Notes: generated from the letters alone by a model not told the origin. DNA of 64,000 bases from Anas platyrhynchos (GCF_047663525.1 NC_092591.1:45857501-45921500); one strand, 5' to 3'; counted from the stretch's first letter, positions 13,011-26,823 are shown. A program made the numbers and translations.

Positions 13011-14689
13011 TTTTTTAACCACAGGAAAGTGCATCTGGGCCCATCCCCACGATGGATCACATGAAAGGGGATATAACACACCCCTCCAGGCTGCTGCACA
13101 GCCTTTTATCTTCTCTGCAGTCTTGGAGGATCCAAAGCTACAGCCAGGGTCGTATGTGCTATTAGGGAAGAGAAGACAAGGGTCATCAGAACAGCAAATG
13201 CCCCCTATGTTCTGCTGCTAATAAATTCATGTCTATTAATTGCAATAAATTATCAGGTTATACCGGCAAACTGACATGCAAGAAGTTCTCAGAGAAATAG
13301 ATAATGACAGGAAAAAGAATCAGGCTACAGGTTTTGTTTGCGGTCCCTCCAGAGACTATGTAAATTAAAGCATTTTTTCTTATGCAAAGAGCAGTATCAC
13401 ATAAAGAGCAGTATTTGTAAAACTGCTGATAGTCATATGGAGTACGAATACACACTAAAATCACAAAACCAGTTTTTAACTGCCAGCATCCAACAGCAAC
13501 AAGAGCAACTCCAGCAGCAATACCATCTAACACAGCAAAGCCTCAAGGCCTGGCTGGGGCAGGCAGCATTGTACCAATGGGTGTATGACCACAGAAGGAA
13601 ATCTTTAACCCAAAGAGCAGAGCACCTTGTCCAAAGATACGTTTAGAGATCTACCCTTTTCTGCTGGAGGGGTTTGAGAAACACAAGTGTGCGAATGGAC
13701 ATTTACTGAGCAGGGCTGTCTGTCTGTCCATGTTCTCAAAAACATGTGGGAGCTTTCTGAAAATTTCAGTTTCTAAAGTGAGAATTCCCAAATATTTCAT
13801 TTATCCTGGGACAAATTCTATTTAATGTTTTGCAAAACTCCCTTGGAGGTACAGAAAAGCAAAGTACCTCACTATTTTTCTGTATAAATAATGTTTCAGA
13901 TACTGGCCTGGGCAGAGTTCAAAAAGGGGCCATGAGATTACAGACTGAGCCTCACAGGTTAACCAGCAGGTTTAAAAGCTCAGCTGTAATGTTGCATTAA
14001 CATTGATTTTTGTACTTAGCCTGCTGAAGTCTAGAGCAGCAGCCCAAATCCATTCAATTTTCCTTTCATCGCAGAAAACCTCCTATTTCATCCCCTTCCC
14101 ATGGGTACACCCATACGGCACAATACTCTGCTTTCCTGTGGGGGAAACCCAGTGGTGCTGGGTGCAGCTGGGACCCATTGGCCAGGTCAGTGCAGCTGAG
14201 GTGCTGCCCCTATAAATTCAGTGCAAACGTATTCAAAGTCTTTGGGTCCATCCTTTGCGCAGTGCCTGAGCACTGCACGTGGGAAATGGGCTGGCTCGCT
14301 TGAGATCAACTGGAAAATAGTAACATAGCCAGTAATTCAGGAGGCTGTAACTCAGGGCTTCAGAGGCTCCCTCCAAGCTGCACGCCACCTTTACGCTGCC
14401 CTTCAAAGTGCCCACCTGGGCCAGACTCCCCCTTCTCCCATTCATTTGGAGAACAAATGGCAAAGAGGATGCTTTCGCAAACCAGGCTCCTTGAAAAGAG
14501 TTTTCTGGATCCTAGGAGCCAGCCCCAGGAGTCTATCCAATACGCATAACAAGCTTTGGGAAGCATTTCCTCCTAACAAAAAGCTTTCGGGGCTGGGGGA
14601 CACAGCACACGCAAAACCAGCACAGAAGTCATCCGTGCTCAATAGGAAGGAGCAGAAAGTCGTTCCATGGCACTAGACAAGAGACTGAT

Positions 14690-14900
14690 TGTTAGGAGAT
14701 CACAGCGTGCCGCGGCGCTCGCCAGCAGCAGTGCACTGCGGTACTGGTTTAATTCACTTTCTGAGAGCAAGGGTGTTATTTGTTAGAGCTTTCAGCAGGG
14801 AGTGATCTGCAGACACCTTATTATAAACTTCTGCAGAGGTGAAGTCAGTGCTGAAAAGCACTTCTAGTTCTGTCTCTTCCTGCCTGCCTTGCTCCTCACA
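14690..14900. promoter_or_regulatory. Candidate conserved non-coding element E
   Basis: Begins with a CpG patch (GTGCCGCGGCGCTCGCC) followed by GGTTTAATTCACTTTC. The CpG density is well above its surroundings. Confidence 0.35.
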
Positions 14901-15196
14901 CATCATTTTCTTTTATCAGAATGGATGGCAGTATCAAAATTGAAAGGAAGTAGAAGCTGTGAAAATAACAGGCCCAGGAAAAGAATTTTTAATTTTGCCT
15001 CAATTTCTTTGATGATGAAACTAGTGTTGAATATTAAGCGAGTCCTAAGAGTTGAACGTCAAGAATAGCTGAAAGTTTTGCGTCTGTTGGAAATGTGAGC
15101 AGAATTCCTCTATGACCCATTTCATCTTGTTAGCCAGATGCAGATAACTCTCAGCTTCACGGGGCACATCTGACTGTGCTGTACCCGTACCCCCAC

Positions 15197-15228
15197 CTTT
15201 TTAACTGTGTGGCATCACAGTTAAAAAG
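15197..15228. repeat. Perfect hairpin, 13-bp arms, 6-nt loop
   Basis: CTTTTTAACTGTG, loop TGGCAT, CACAGTTAAAAAG. The arms are exact reverse complements. No wider stem extends it, so it is not an obvious miRNA precursor. Confidence 0.95.
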
Positions 15229-15489
15229 CTCGCTCGCATTTTTGCCAGAAGGGTTTTTTTTCTTCCCATTTAAAACTAGGGTAGATTTCTTTTTTAATAT
15301 GCAAAAAATAATTTTCTGAAATTTATCCCATAAATGAAAACACTTTTTTGTATTCTATGGTAATGATCATTCCATGGTTCTTGTTTGGTTTATGAAAAAG
15401 TTAAATTACACCTTAAGGCTTAAGGGCATGGGAAAACAAATACCATTTTTCTTTTTGACAAAACCCAAAAACACCGTGGAAGAAATTTT

Positions 15490-15541
15490 CCAAACTAGAT
15501 TACAGTAATGGTCTCTTCTAGCCCTAAAAACCTATGAGCCT
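15490..15541 (+). mobile_element. Possible CR1 3'-tail remnant
   Basis: The phrase AATGGTCTCTTCTAGCC followed by a CTATGAG-type word resembles the 3' end of ancient amniote CR1 elements, where ATGGTCTCTTCTGGCC is followed by CTATGA repeats. It is short and not decisive. Confidence 0.45.
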
Positions 15542-16209
15542 CCCTTGATGTGATTAATAATAAAATTGTATCTAGAGCAGCTACACAAACAGAAAGCTCC
15601 ATTTTGCCAGCCCTGTGCAGGGAGGGCAGTAATTTATAAAACCTGAAGCAGAAACACCACTGAAGCCTGAGTTACTGCTTCCCAGGAGAAAGGTGGCAGA
15701 TGCCAGCCAGAGGGGTGAGCTGTACCTCCCGGGTTGGGGTAGGCATGTGGTGAGGGGACAGGAGATGGGGTAGGAGAGGACCTAGCTGCATGAGATGTCC
15801 CAGACTCCAAATGCTTCCAACATAAGCAATTTGAAATTATACATCCTTTCTAAAACAGTTTTTTTAATGCTGGAAGTTTTACAGTACTATCATTGACTCA
15901 TTACAGAATCGAACTGTGGAACTCTAACACTTTCTCCTTTACAGGAGCTTCTGAAGACTTGAGAAAAGTTTAGATGAGAGCAGTGGGCTCCTCACAAGTT
16001 TTTTCAATGTCAAGGGCCCAGCAATCTGGCTTTCTGGTGGATGTTACAAATGAGCTGCCTGGGAAATCCAAGGTTATCCTGGTTCTAAGTGTCACTTCTT
16101 TTTTTTTCCTCTTCATACACAAGAAACAAATAAATCCATTTTCTGATTTTAAAAAACAGTTTCTTTGTTATTCATTAGACAAGCTCTACACTGTAAAAAG
16201 CTGCACAAA

Positions 16210-16370
16210 TCTTAAATTTTAATTTTCTACATTACTTGATTATTGCAAATAACCAGACAAAATTGCTAGGCTCCTACCTGCTCAAATATTAGATTTCATC
16301 TTTGCTAATATTTTGGTTTGCATTGCATATTAAGGATCCTAATAAGAACATCAGCTACTATTTTTTAATC
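16210..16370. promoter_or_regulatory. Candidate conserved non-coding element F
   Basis: TTGATTATTGCAAATAACC, CTTTGCTAATATTTT and TTTGCATTGCATATTAAGG; POU and C/EBP-like words. Confidence 0.3.
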
Positions 16371-19300
16371 CAGCTTTCCAAGGCATTGTGGTTGACATGT
16401 TGTGCTGTCTGTATCTGCCAGTTCTGCTTCCTGTCAGCAATACCAAACCTGTTGTCTGTTTTTAACCAAATCTGACACGAATTTACTGCTTAGTGGGAAC
16501 AAAACTGCATCAGTACATGTTAGAGAAACTACATCAGAGATACCTTTTACGTACTACAGATCAAGCTTTGGATCAATCTTTGCACTTTGATAAGAAATAA
16601 CCTCACCATGAGACACAAATCCATAGCAAATTAAGTACAATAAACTCCATTGCTTACTGAACTCACTGTGCAAGAGGTGCTGGAGAGTCCCAAGCCATAC
16701 TCTTGCACAGCAGAGAAGCACCCAAATGGCACGGCGTCCTCCTTGCCCCACCATCCGGCCTGTGTGGATTCAAAGCACCTGTCTTAGGAGCATCCTCTCC
16801 ATCACCATCAGAAAAGATAGTCTCATGCAGAGCTTTTCAAGTGATACCTTTATAAAATATTCACACCGAAGGCCATACAGTGACTTTTATGGACATCAAA
16901 ATTCAGCCACTTTTTCTTGCTTGTTGCTCACCTGTAGGACCAGTGGCGAGCTGAGCTCCCGGTGCTCCCTCCCAAGAGTCTAGACATCAGGGCGTACCTA
17001 AGAAACATCTACATCCCTCAGGAAAAAATACAAGAAATAATAATCTGAGTATCGTGCCACTGGGGAAACCACACGGGCCAGCTGCAGGCATGCAGACTGG
17101 GCCTGGCTCAAGACCAGAGCAGGGTCAGTCTCTCTGCAGAGCAATCCAGAGCAGCTGATGTCATGGAGGCAGAGAAGCCAGACCCAGCAGGCTAATACAA
17201 GCCTTTCTGACCACCTCCCACATGCCATTTTCAGTCTCTACTCAATGGACATTAACCCACAGCCAAACCATCAGCTCACAGCCCACACCACGCTTCCCAC
17301 CCTTACATCCAACATCCAACACTATCTTCCTCTGCCTCCCTGTTTTTGGCTTTTCTGTGGGTAGAATACCTAACCTGCTAACCCATCCGCCACACACTGC
17401 AGACAGGGGAGACACAAAAGCAGCATAGCCACTGCCCTTCACCACTACTTCGTCCCCGAGCACCAATAAATCACCCAAACCACAAATGCCTCATACCTGG
17501 AGCACATGATGATTCTTCTGTACTGCATCAAGCATGTCAGGTACTAAATGGAAAAAAACAGGACTCTTGGAGCTCCCTACTATTCCTCTCTGCACCAGCT
17601 CTTATACTGCTACTCCTGCACGAGTTTCCCACCATCCTGAACCACCCCTCAGCTTTGACCAGTTTGGGGGACCCATCCAACAACAGCACTTATACATATA
17701 AGTTTGGGTGCCAAATACCTCTACTTTTGGCTGTGAAAGAACTCATGTTTAAAGAAGAAAACGGCACACCAGATTCCTGAGCCCTCCTTTTTCATTACCA
17801 CTTGCTACTGCTGGCACTGCACGGGAGCCCCGGCATGGCAGCATCTCCCCAGGAGCAGCACCTCAGTGCTGGCACCAGTTGTTCACCTGAACGAGCCCAC
17901 GTACTGTAGATAACGCAGACATCTCTGCTCCACGCAGCGAGTGGACATGTCTCAGGGGCTGATGAAGGATTTTTCGTACAATGTGTAATCACCACACAAA
18001 GGAGCCTGATCCTTGCACTAGAATTCAGCGTCGCAGTCCCCAAACCGCAAGCACAATTTTGGCCTTTGTTGTCAGAAATAGTTGATTATAGCAAAGGCTG
18101 GAGAAGCAGATTGGGTTGGGCTGCATTGCCCCCTGCAGCTGAAGGGTCGCATCGTCTCCGGCACAGCAGCTCTCAGGGGCTTGTATATCGCAGGACGGCT
18201 GGGGCATAAAATCTGCAGTGTGAGCAGTGCTTGCAAACACCCATCCCTGAGAAAAGACTCTGTGATGATTTTAATAACATTTTGTTTGCCAGCCATGACC
18301 AGAAAAAGCTGGTTTGCTTGTTTGCTTCCAGATGTTCCTATCTGATTACAAGGGCAGCTTGGCAAAAGAAAATACCTTTTAAAAAACACTGCAGCCTACC
18401 TTATTCTTTTCTTCTGCTTGGGAATGGCAAACATCTTTTTCTAGGTATTTCCTCTCTTTTTGTGATGTGACAAGTTGGGGAGAGAGAGAAGGAGAGAGGA
18501 AAGGGACAGGGAATAGGTGATGAAATATTTCTCTAGTCCTCCCAAGCAAAGGAAAGCCGCATAACAAAGGAGATGTCAAGAAAAGGCTTTTTCCTCCACT
18601 CCACACACTTCAAAGAGATGCACCCTTGTATAAAAGATACAGCGCAGAAGGCCAGCCAGAGACAACTCTAAGGAGAGCACAGTGCAGAGATGCAGAGAGA
18701 ACAAGGCTGGGCCCCATTTTGTTTAGCAGCAAAGGCAGCACCAGATAATCAGTTATTTTACTCGTGTACTTATGTCTCTGCCTCGCCACACTGCTGTAAA
18801 ACTTTTGAAGTATCTCGGTTTACTTGCTAGTAAATGCTGGACTTCAAAGGAATAGGAAATGGATGCTGAATGGCAAAGTGACCTTTTATTACTCTAGCTA
18901 CAGTTTGTAACCTGGAACGTGACAGGACATTTTTCATTCCATTTTTCTTTTTTTTTTTTTAATCCCACTAAGGACCGCACTTTCAAAACAGATTCAATAG
19001 ACGTGTTACATGAGAATTTTGACAAGATACTGAACTGTATTTCCCAGTTCCAGCCTTCTAACGTGGACCGGGGTAGCAGGAGGTTATTCTTGTGTCTCCT
19101 TGCAGAAGGCAATTTCTGGCTTCATTAGTTGTTATTACAGGCCCTTAGCTGGCCTCAGATGTTGCCCTCTCACTCTGCCTCCAAATGTTTTCACTGTCAA
19201 AAACAATCTTCAGTTTCTGTAGGTAAGTGGGTGCCCCTGTGCAATCCAGGTAACTGAGGTCTCCCCATTGCACACACTCTACTGCAAATCTTTCTGCACC

Positions 19301-20817
19301 CAGAGCTGTGGGTCAAAACTTGGTGGTTATTTTGGAAACATACCTACTTGCTTGATATTGTCTCTGTTCTTACCATAAGAATAGCCACTATACAGCATCT
19401 TTTATTAATGTGCTTTGTGAATTTGCCTTCAGCTAGGGTAATGAGAAAGGAGCTTTATAGAGACTGGAGACAAGCAGCTGCCATTTGAGGCTTCAGAATC
19501 CCATCAGATGAAAGCAAAAGTAGCTTCTGACTTCAAAACATGGTACATATGATACACTTACCCTTCTTTCCACTGCTTAATATACTTATATTACCTTAGG
19601 CACTGCCAAGCCTGAAAATTAATAGGGAGTTTATCAGTACATCAATTTACAGAAACCAAAGTGGCCCAGGAAGGACTTATGCTGCTACACTCAACCCGTG
19701 CCACTTAAGAAGCATAAATAGTGAAGACCCCATTGCTACTGGGACCTTGGTCCCTGGCTCTAAGTCTTGGCAGAATTTCTAAGCTAGGCAATACAACATG
19801 ACCAGAGGTGATCACCAGCACCCGTATTACATTCAACTGCAGCATCCATGCCCTGTGTCAGCATGTTTGGGCATCCCTAGGCAGTGAGGGCTAAAGAAAG
19901 ACAGGGGATACAGCTCCCCAGCTCATATCCAGCACAGTAAATCCTGGCACTGCTCCCAGTGGGTCATTGCCCACAAAGACTGGCACTCTCTAGTGTTCCC
20001 AGGCTTTGATCCACCTTCCCCTCACTGGTCCTTTTCTCTTTAAGATGAAGGCTGCAGGGTCAGACCAACTCCTTTTACATAAAGGATGCAGAGAGGATGA
20101 AAATAGGGCATTTAGCAGCAAGCATAACGTGGAGGGACTTTGGAAAACTGGAAGACTGAGCCACAGCACCCATATGATAATAACTAAGATCAAGCTGATA
20201 AAATACTTTGGCAAAGAGGTGTCAGGACACAGGAAGAGAAAGAGACGTCTGGAAAGGACAAGAAAAAAAAATTAGAATTAAAGGGGAAAATATTCATCAG
20301 TTTCAAAATGATGAGGAGTCTAGCTGTAGAGGAACATATGCTAGGAACAGGTGGGGAAGATAGGAAAAATGGATAAAAGGTCACAATTAGAAATTCATAT
20401 AAATTACATAGCAAAGTGAGAGACTGAATAAAATGCTCAACAAGCAAACACTAGCAAGACTGGCACCATTTGCTACAGCCATTTTAGGTGTTTTATGATG
20501 CAACTGGACAAGGGACTCCTTCCTTTTTGTTCCTCCAGAAATTGAGAGGTAAATATAATGGCATTTATAGGTACTCCTGCTCAGGCAGAAAAGAAAAACC
20601 AATGGTTAGGAGGCTAATCCAGGACTTACAAGATCTACCATTTTCTTGCTCTGATCCAGAACAAATCAACCAGAGCACAGAAAAGGATTAAAAGAGTTAA
20701 GAAATGATGGAGTAAAAAGGAGAAAAACATACTGCCACAAGAATAGGGCAGGAAGTACTGAGCATGCATCATCCTGGATTTTAAATCCTTCCAATTTTTC
20801 AATAACACACTTCAGGG

Positions 20818-20847
<30 letters not shown>
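20818..20847. repeat. Poly(A) tract, 30 nt
   Basis: The longest pure homopolymer in the window. No AATAAA and no recognisable cDNA body precede it. Confidence 0.9.
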
Positions 20848-20850
<3 letters not shown>

Positions 20851-23499
20851 CTCAGTTTAACAATTGCACCTGTGAATTTCATTTCCCTTAGTTTAAGAGG
20901 TGTCAAAAATTCCTCAGCCAAGGGGTTGCTCCAGTTACATCCTTGCTGGATCCAGGAATGGTTGCAAGCACCAAGTCTGCGAGATTCCTCCAAAGGGGCC
21001 TAAGGGTCTCCACCATCCTTGCCAGAGAGGTGGGTACCTATCTAGTTACAAAAAGTTGCTCAGATGGTTTTAAAAAATCCAGATGAGCTATTCAAAGGGA
21101 CTAGAGAGAAATCCACCTCCTCAACTGAAGAAACAGAAGAATGTCACACTGGCTGCGTTCCACCAGCTGAAATCAGCAATTAGAAACTCTACTTCCCACT
21201 TGTTCTATGTTGTTGGTATTTTTTTTAGGGAAATCATTTTAAAAGTGTTTTTGTCTCAGCCTGGTGAGGAATAAAGCCAGCCTTTTGGCTGAACATCAGA
21301 AGACTTGTGCAAGCGAGCATGGAACCTCCATAAACAGCTTAAATTAAGGTTTTCTTCCAAGCATGCTGATACTGAGAGAGCGTGGGAGGCAAATTTAGAC
21401 ACCAAACAGGGGCCTCCACAGTAGAAATCCATCTGGCTATGCTCAAAAATGGGCATTCACCGACTCAGACATGCTTTTACATTATGTACTAAAGCATTTG
21501 TATGACAGTAAAACTGAGGCAGTCAGGAATATCATCGTGTTTATATCTGCCAGTCCTGCCAGGATAAAGTTGGTACATCATTTATGAGTGCTCAGCATTC
21601 CACGAGGCTCACAATATGGGAAATTTATCTACGGCCTCCTGTACATAAATAAATATTGCATTATCTCTTATGCTGGTACTACTGATATTGTGTGGGAACA
21701 GATTTTGTCTTCCATCAGCAGACTGGTGGAATTTAATAACATTTGTGGTCATCCTGTCCAACTGGAAAGACACATCACACCCATCATACTGAATGGCTCA
21801 TCATCAGCTGAATATATAAATCTGAAAGAGCTGCAGACAGCAATAGAGTGACAGAATCTTTTATTGAACATGGATGCGTTTTTCTCTGACAAATGGGAGT
21901 CTCCAGGGAGTTATAATTTATTGGTTGTGCCCCAGCAGTGTACTCAGTATTGTACATGGCTCAATGAGAAGATGGCCCTGAAGAGTTTGCACTCCAAGGT
22001 ACTGATTTTTATAAATGCTCTAGTTTAAATATTCACATGCATAAAATTAACCTGAGGTGTCTAGTGGATCATGTAGTGTCTACTGACAATGGAGGAACAA
22101 AGCAAGTGGAACATAACATGAAATATGGAAGAGCAACCATCACAGGTACACAGTTTGGAGGTTTCTTTAACAGCAAAGGATGCCAGCACCAGCTAACTTC
22201 TCGCAAATGAACACACAAATGTACTGGGTTTCTCTGGGGCTTTCTTTTAGTGCATATGCAGACTTTTCTCTCTCACTAACTCACAAGTCCTTCCTCTCCA
22301 GGATAAATTATATCAGTCAAAAGACACTGCAAACCAGTTCACAGCCCACTGAGTCCTGCAGCCCTCTGCCTAGGAGTATGGGGCCATTAGATGTTACTTA
22401 AAGGTTGCAAGAGGTTCCTGCTTTCCCTATACAGGTTCAAACTGGTCTTCAAACCAGAGCTTCCCTGTAAGTACTCTTTCATCTGTGGTATTTCCCCATC
22501 ACTTTCAGGTGGCATCATAAGATACCTCGTGACATCATATTCTGTTTCAGATGGCAGTTGCCTGCTTTTGCCTTTACTTACTGTTTTTCCTCGACCTGTC
22601 TTCCCCTGCTTCTGCCTCAGACATTCTCAGAAAGGAACGGTACAGGCTGTGTACAGCTGAACAGCAACAGCTTCCCTCTTACCAGGAACAAAATTTGGTT
22701 TGAACCCAGGTCTGGAACTGCTGGGAAACCCACAGTTACTGTTCTGTGACACCCCATCAAGGTACTCCTGCGTGGATTCAGCCAAAGGACTTCTCTTTTT
22801 TCCTCCTAATGCTTTGCTGTAGGCTGGCCACCTTCACCTAGGAGGACAATCAGAGGGCAGAAAATGAGGCAGAGCTGCTACTGCAGAGCTTGCAAGGAAC
22901 AGGTGGGTTTGCCACAGAGCAGCAAGAGTGTGCATTGAGAAGCTGCCTGGGTGCAGCAAACAGAAACCAGAATGAGAGGAGACAAAGATATAACAACGGT
23001 GATGGCAGCTTTAGGAAAAGGCTAGTCCTGTGAACATCCATGCAAGGTATCTTTTGAGTTCAGTGGAATTATGATTTCACTCTCATTGTTGCTCCGGCAC
23101 ATGCATGCAGATTACATTGCTTTTAATTCCTCTCCAGTGAAGTCTCATATACTCTAACTACTCCAAAGTACTGCTCTATTAACCTTGCTCTGGGCACTGT
23201 GCCTTATTTTGATCCGTGTTCTTTGCATGAATAGAAGAGAAGAGAATAAAGTCTGTGTAAAGTCTAGCGCATTATAATAAAATCAGAGAATACTCTGGGT
23301 ATAAGAACACACTCTAAGCTGATGTGAACTAACAAAAACCACGGAAACTTTTCCCTGTTTCACCACAGTCCTTTGACTCTCGCCTTTGCAATAAGGTGAA
23401 AACGTCAGAAATGCTGCTGAATTTTGATAATACAATAAATCTGTTTTAAAAAGAGGCTGAGTGCTGGGACCATCCCCACTTCGTTTGGAAATCCCATGT

Positions 23500-24400
23500 G
23501 TTATTTCCTCAACCTGCAGACACCATTATGTTTTTTTAATTTAATTAACTTCCAATAAAGCTGCTTATACAAGAAACAATAAAAGTCTTTCTACCATGTC
23601 AGTCTTCCTTCTTTAACACACACACAGCATGCACAGAAGCCTCAAGAAAGCTCCAGGCATTCTAAGGAAAGAAATAACCAAATACCGCCAAATATTTAAT
23701 TTTCTATGCCGGAAATGAGAAACAGGTGTAATTAAAATAACACTTTTTAAATTAAGTGACCTCTCTTGACCAACCATCTGTGAATAATTCAGATTTTTTT
23801 TCCCATTATTACTGTAAAATTAAAACTAGGGCATATAAATGACGAGATCCTCTTTAACTATCTTTAAGCACCAGCAATATATATTTTCCACCAGTTAAAA
23901 TCCTTAATGATACCAAAAATCTGTCAAGCATAACTCCCCCAATTCATTTGCCTGAAACCATCAATATTTTATCATGCATTTGCAGTTGGCTTTAATTTAA
24001 CAGTCCAGGTTACTAATCAAACAAAACACCCAAGTCATTAAAAGTTAGCGTGCCATTTAGAAAGTGCATTTCACGTTTATTAAAATATCTTTCATGGAGC
24101 CATTAGAAGGCTAAAGTTTTAATTACAATCAGATATTTAGTTCTACTTCAGTTATGCTTTTGGCACTCTCTTGCAACTGCCTTGATTAATCTTCCAGACA
24201 GAGCTCATCCATTACCTCCTGAAATTATTTTCCTCTTAACTTCTTCATAATTCATCTTTTTTCTTCCCCCCTCCAAACATGTAAAATGCATTAAAAAGGT
24301 GTGCACAATACCTGCCTGAAAGATAAGTCATTAGAAAGATTCCATTTCAAATGCAATTTATTCTCAAAAGTACCAAATAGCCATAATTCAAACAGATGTA
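23500..24400. promoter_or_regulatory. Candidate conserved non-coding element cluster G
   Basis: The longest repeat-free AT-rich stretch with dense homeodomain and POU-like words: TTTAATTTAATTAAC, GGTGTAATTAAAAT, ATCATGCATTTGCAG, GGCTTTAATTTAAC, TTTTAATTACAATC, CTTGATTAATC, AAATGCAATTTATTC. It has no ORF and no transposon similarity that I recognise. This texture is typical of vertebrate developmental enhancers in gene deserts. Confidence 0.45.
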
Positions 24401-25602
24401 TTGAAATTGAAATGTAGGTTTTCTTGTCTTTGTTGTCATTTTAACTATTTTCCTACAGATGAGAGACTAATATGTGCTGCTCTTTTTCCTGTCTCAGGTT
24501 TTGAAATATACAGTTCAGCTGAATTTTGCCCAGGTAATTCTGAGGGCACCTCAAGCTCACACACAGCCTCTGTCATAGAAAATTTCCTGTCTTTTTCCTC
24601 CTTAATATAATGGTCATATTGCAACATATTTTACCAAACTTCTGTGATCAGACAATTTCAGTGGCTTTTTTCCATCTATTTTAACAAACCGTGTATAACC
24701 TCAGTCAGTAGTAATGAGAAAATATTCTCATTTGATTGATGTTTTAGATCTTTGGTGTAGCGTAAGCATCTGCTGCTAAAGTTATGTTGTGCAAAGATCC
24801 ATCCTAATAGAAATAAGACCAAGGAATAAAAATTGAAGGAATTAAATCTGGCCCCCCAAACCCTTCACTTCTCAAACTGAGCTTTCACATTTTTTCTGGA
24901 TTCAGAGTAGAGACATATTCAGAAGCTCCAAACTCTGCATCTGAGACCAATATCTCACCTTGCATGCTTGTTGGTAGGAGCTATAGCCAACTTTGGGTTG
25001 CATACACAAAAGCAAAACTTGTAAGAAACCCTAGAGGCATAACATTAGATTCTTAGATACATTGAGTGTTTTTTGGTGAAAAGACCCTTCTTCAAAGCTC
25101 AATCTCATCCTCAGATAGAATGGGATCAGAGAATTGACTTCCCTGTTTCTGTTCTGAGGGTTTGGAAGAGGTAAAGGACGATGCTGCAGAAAGCCTATTG
25201 AGAAACAGGCTTAACAGATTCTGCTGACCCTTTCCACCCAGCTGGTAAGCCCTGCTCCACACCTGCCTCTGCACGCCCTCCATGAGTTCCCACCTGTGTG
25301 ATTCCCAGATGTCTCGTGGGGGAGGATGGACTCCCCAGGCTGCCCTGTGCCCCCATCCCACCCACACAAGGACAGCTCGTGAACCAGCGCCTCTCCTACA
25401 ACGACATCTCAGTGCAACAACAAACCTGGCATTTCAAACTAGCAAAAACTGTATGGGGGGGAGGCTGGGTAGTGACTGGGTCAATTACAGCCCTCTATTC
25501 TCACTGATACGATCAGCAGAACTGGCTCCAGGCAAGTTCAGGAGGAGAAATGCAGACACATTTCAAGACAAAGCTCAATTACTTAAGCAGCAAAATGGGA
25601 GA

Positions 25603-25695
25603 TGCCTGAAAAGCCTGCCTGCACTGTCCTTGTGCAGTACTCAATGCATTGTGCTGAGAAGCCTTCCTGTACTCTCTTGTGCAGTACACAATATG
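25603..25695. repeat. Imperfect tandem duplication, period about 49 bp
   Basis: Two units, 25,603-25,646 and 25,652-25,695, share GAGAAGCC/AAAAGCC, CCTG, ACT, CTTGTGCAGTAC and CAAT in order, with a few substitutions and small indels. A local duplication of moderate age. Confidence 0.7.
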
Positions 25696-26761
25696 GATTT
25701 GTTTTCTTTTGAACCTATTCACTCCACATTTTAATTTATGTTGTTATTGTTGAAAAAAATACAGCAAATTGTATTAAACAGAGCTGTTTGGTTTTTTCTT
25801 CATGTTCTTAAAAAACATTTGAAGAAGTAAGTTAACAGAAGCGGAGAGAGGAGAGAGAGAGTTGAAGAATTACAGGAAGAGATTAAATAAATATATGGGA
25901 TATTGTGATTATTACCAACCTTGGGTCTCCGATGAGAGTCACATACTCCACAAGGACCAAGGAAATACAGCAACAGCAGCTCCGTTTTTAATAGAAAAGA
26001 AAAGAAGCAGACTGGGCTGCAACGCAGTTCAGATTTGGAGCTGGCCCTGCACTGATAAAAGCTCAAGTTTAGTGTTAGGGTCTTTTTATTATATGCACAT
26101 TTCAAACGTGGGCAGAGAAACCCTATTCTTTTCCATGTGTGAAAAAGCAGGGTAAAATTGAATAGTGTTTTCTAAAGAAAAACTCAGTAACATAGCACCA
26201 TCTAGTGCCTGCTGTGAAAAGCTGAGAGGAGAAATGGGGAAATGTTTGAAATTCCTGAAACTGTCCTAACAGACCTGTGCTTCCTAACACCAGACCCTGC
26301 TGAAGACTGAGTCTTTAGGTCATTTTAAACCTGCAACTTAATGATAGCAATATTTGTCAAGGGAAATTTCAGCTGTGGAATTCCAGAATGGGGCTGCAAC
26401 AAGAAATTGAAGTCAATGTGAGACTATTTACATCTCTTCGAAAAAGTGAAGGGCAACAATTGTGGTTCTGATGCTGATGAGGCTGTGTGAAACATCCCTT
26501 AGGAAAAGGTCTTGTCATGTTTTAGACACTCAGCTTTTGAGGAAAAAAAATCTTTCCTTCCATTTTTCAGACATGTCTCTGACCACCATCAGGGTTTAGG
26601 ATCCTGTTGTTAGCTTTGCTCTTTAGCAGACCAAAATGTCACTGAGCAGTAATAAACAAAAACTACATTTTAGATCCTCTTCACACAGGACATAAGAGAA
26701 AATTTCTACAGATGAAACCATCCAAGAGAAGCCAGTGGTGCACACTTGACAATACGTATAG

Positions 26762-26823
26762 CATGAAATCCTGTCCTCACCAGAGTGAGGTGAGATTTCT
26801 CTTTGATTTCAGTAGGAGTATTT
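26762..26823. repeat. Candidate ancient amniote inverted-repeat element, copy 1
   Basis: GAAATCCTG near one end and a GAGATTTCT / GATTTCAGTAGGAG segment near the other resemble a dispersed amniote element built around the phrase CTTCAATGGGA flanked by inverted GAAATCCTG-like words. I cannot name the family. Other possible copies lie at 43,121 and 32,260. Confidence 0.35.

Noticed and set aside
13338..13646. ORF with a Gln-rich segment (QQQQEQLQQQ)
   Set aside because: It arises from a short CAA/CAG-rich stretch; no flanking domain or splice structure supports a protein.
20000..20847. Possible processed pseudogene ending at the A30 tract
   Set aside because: No polyadenylation signal before the tract, no recognised coding similarity upstream and no target-site duplication seen.
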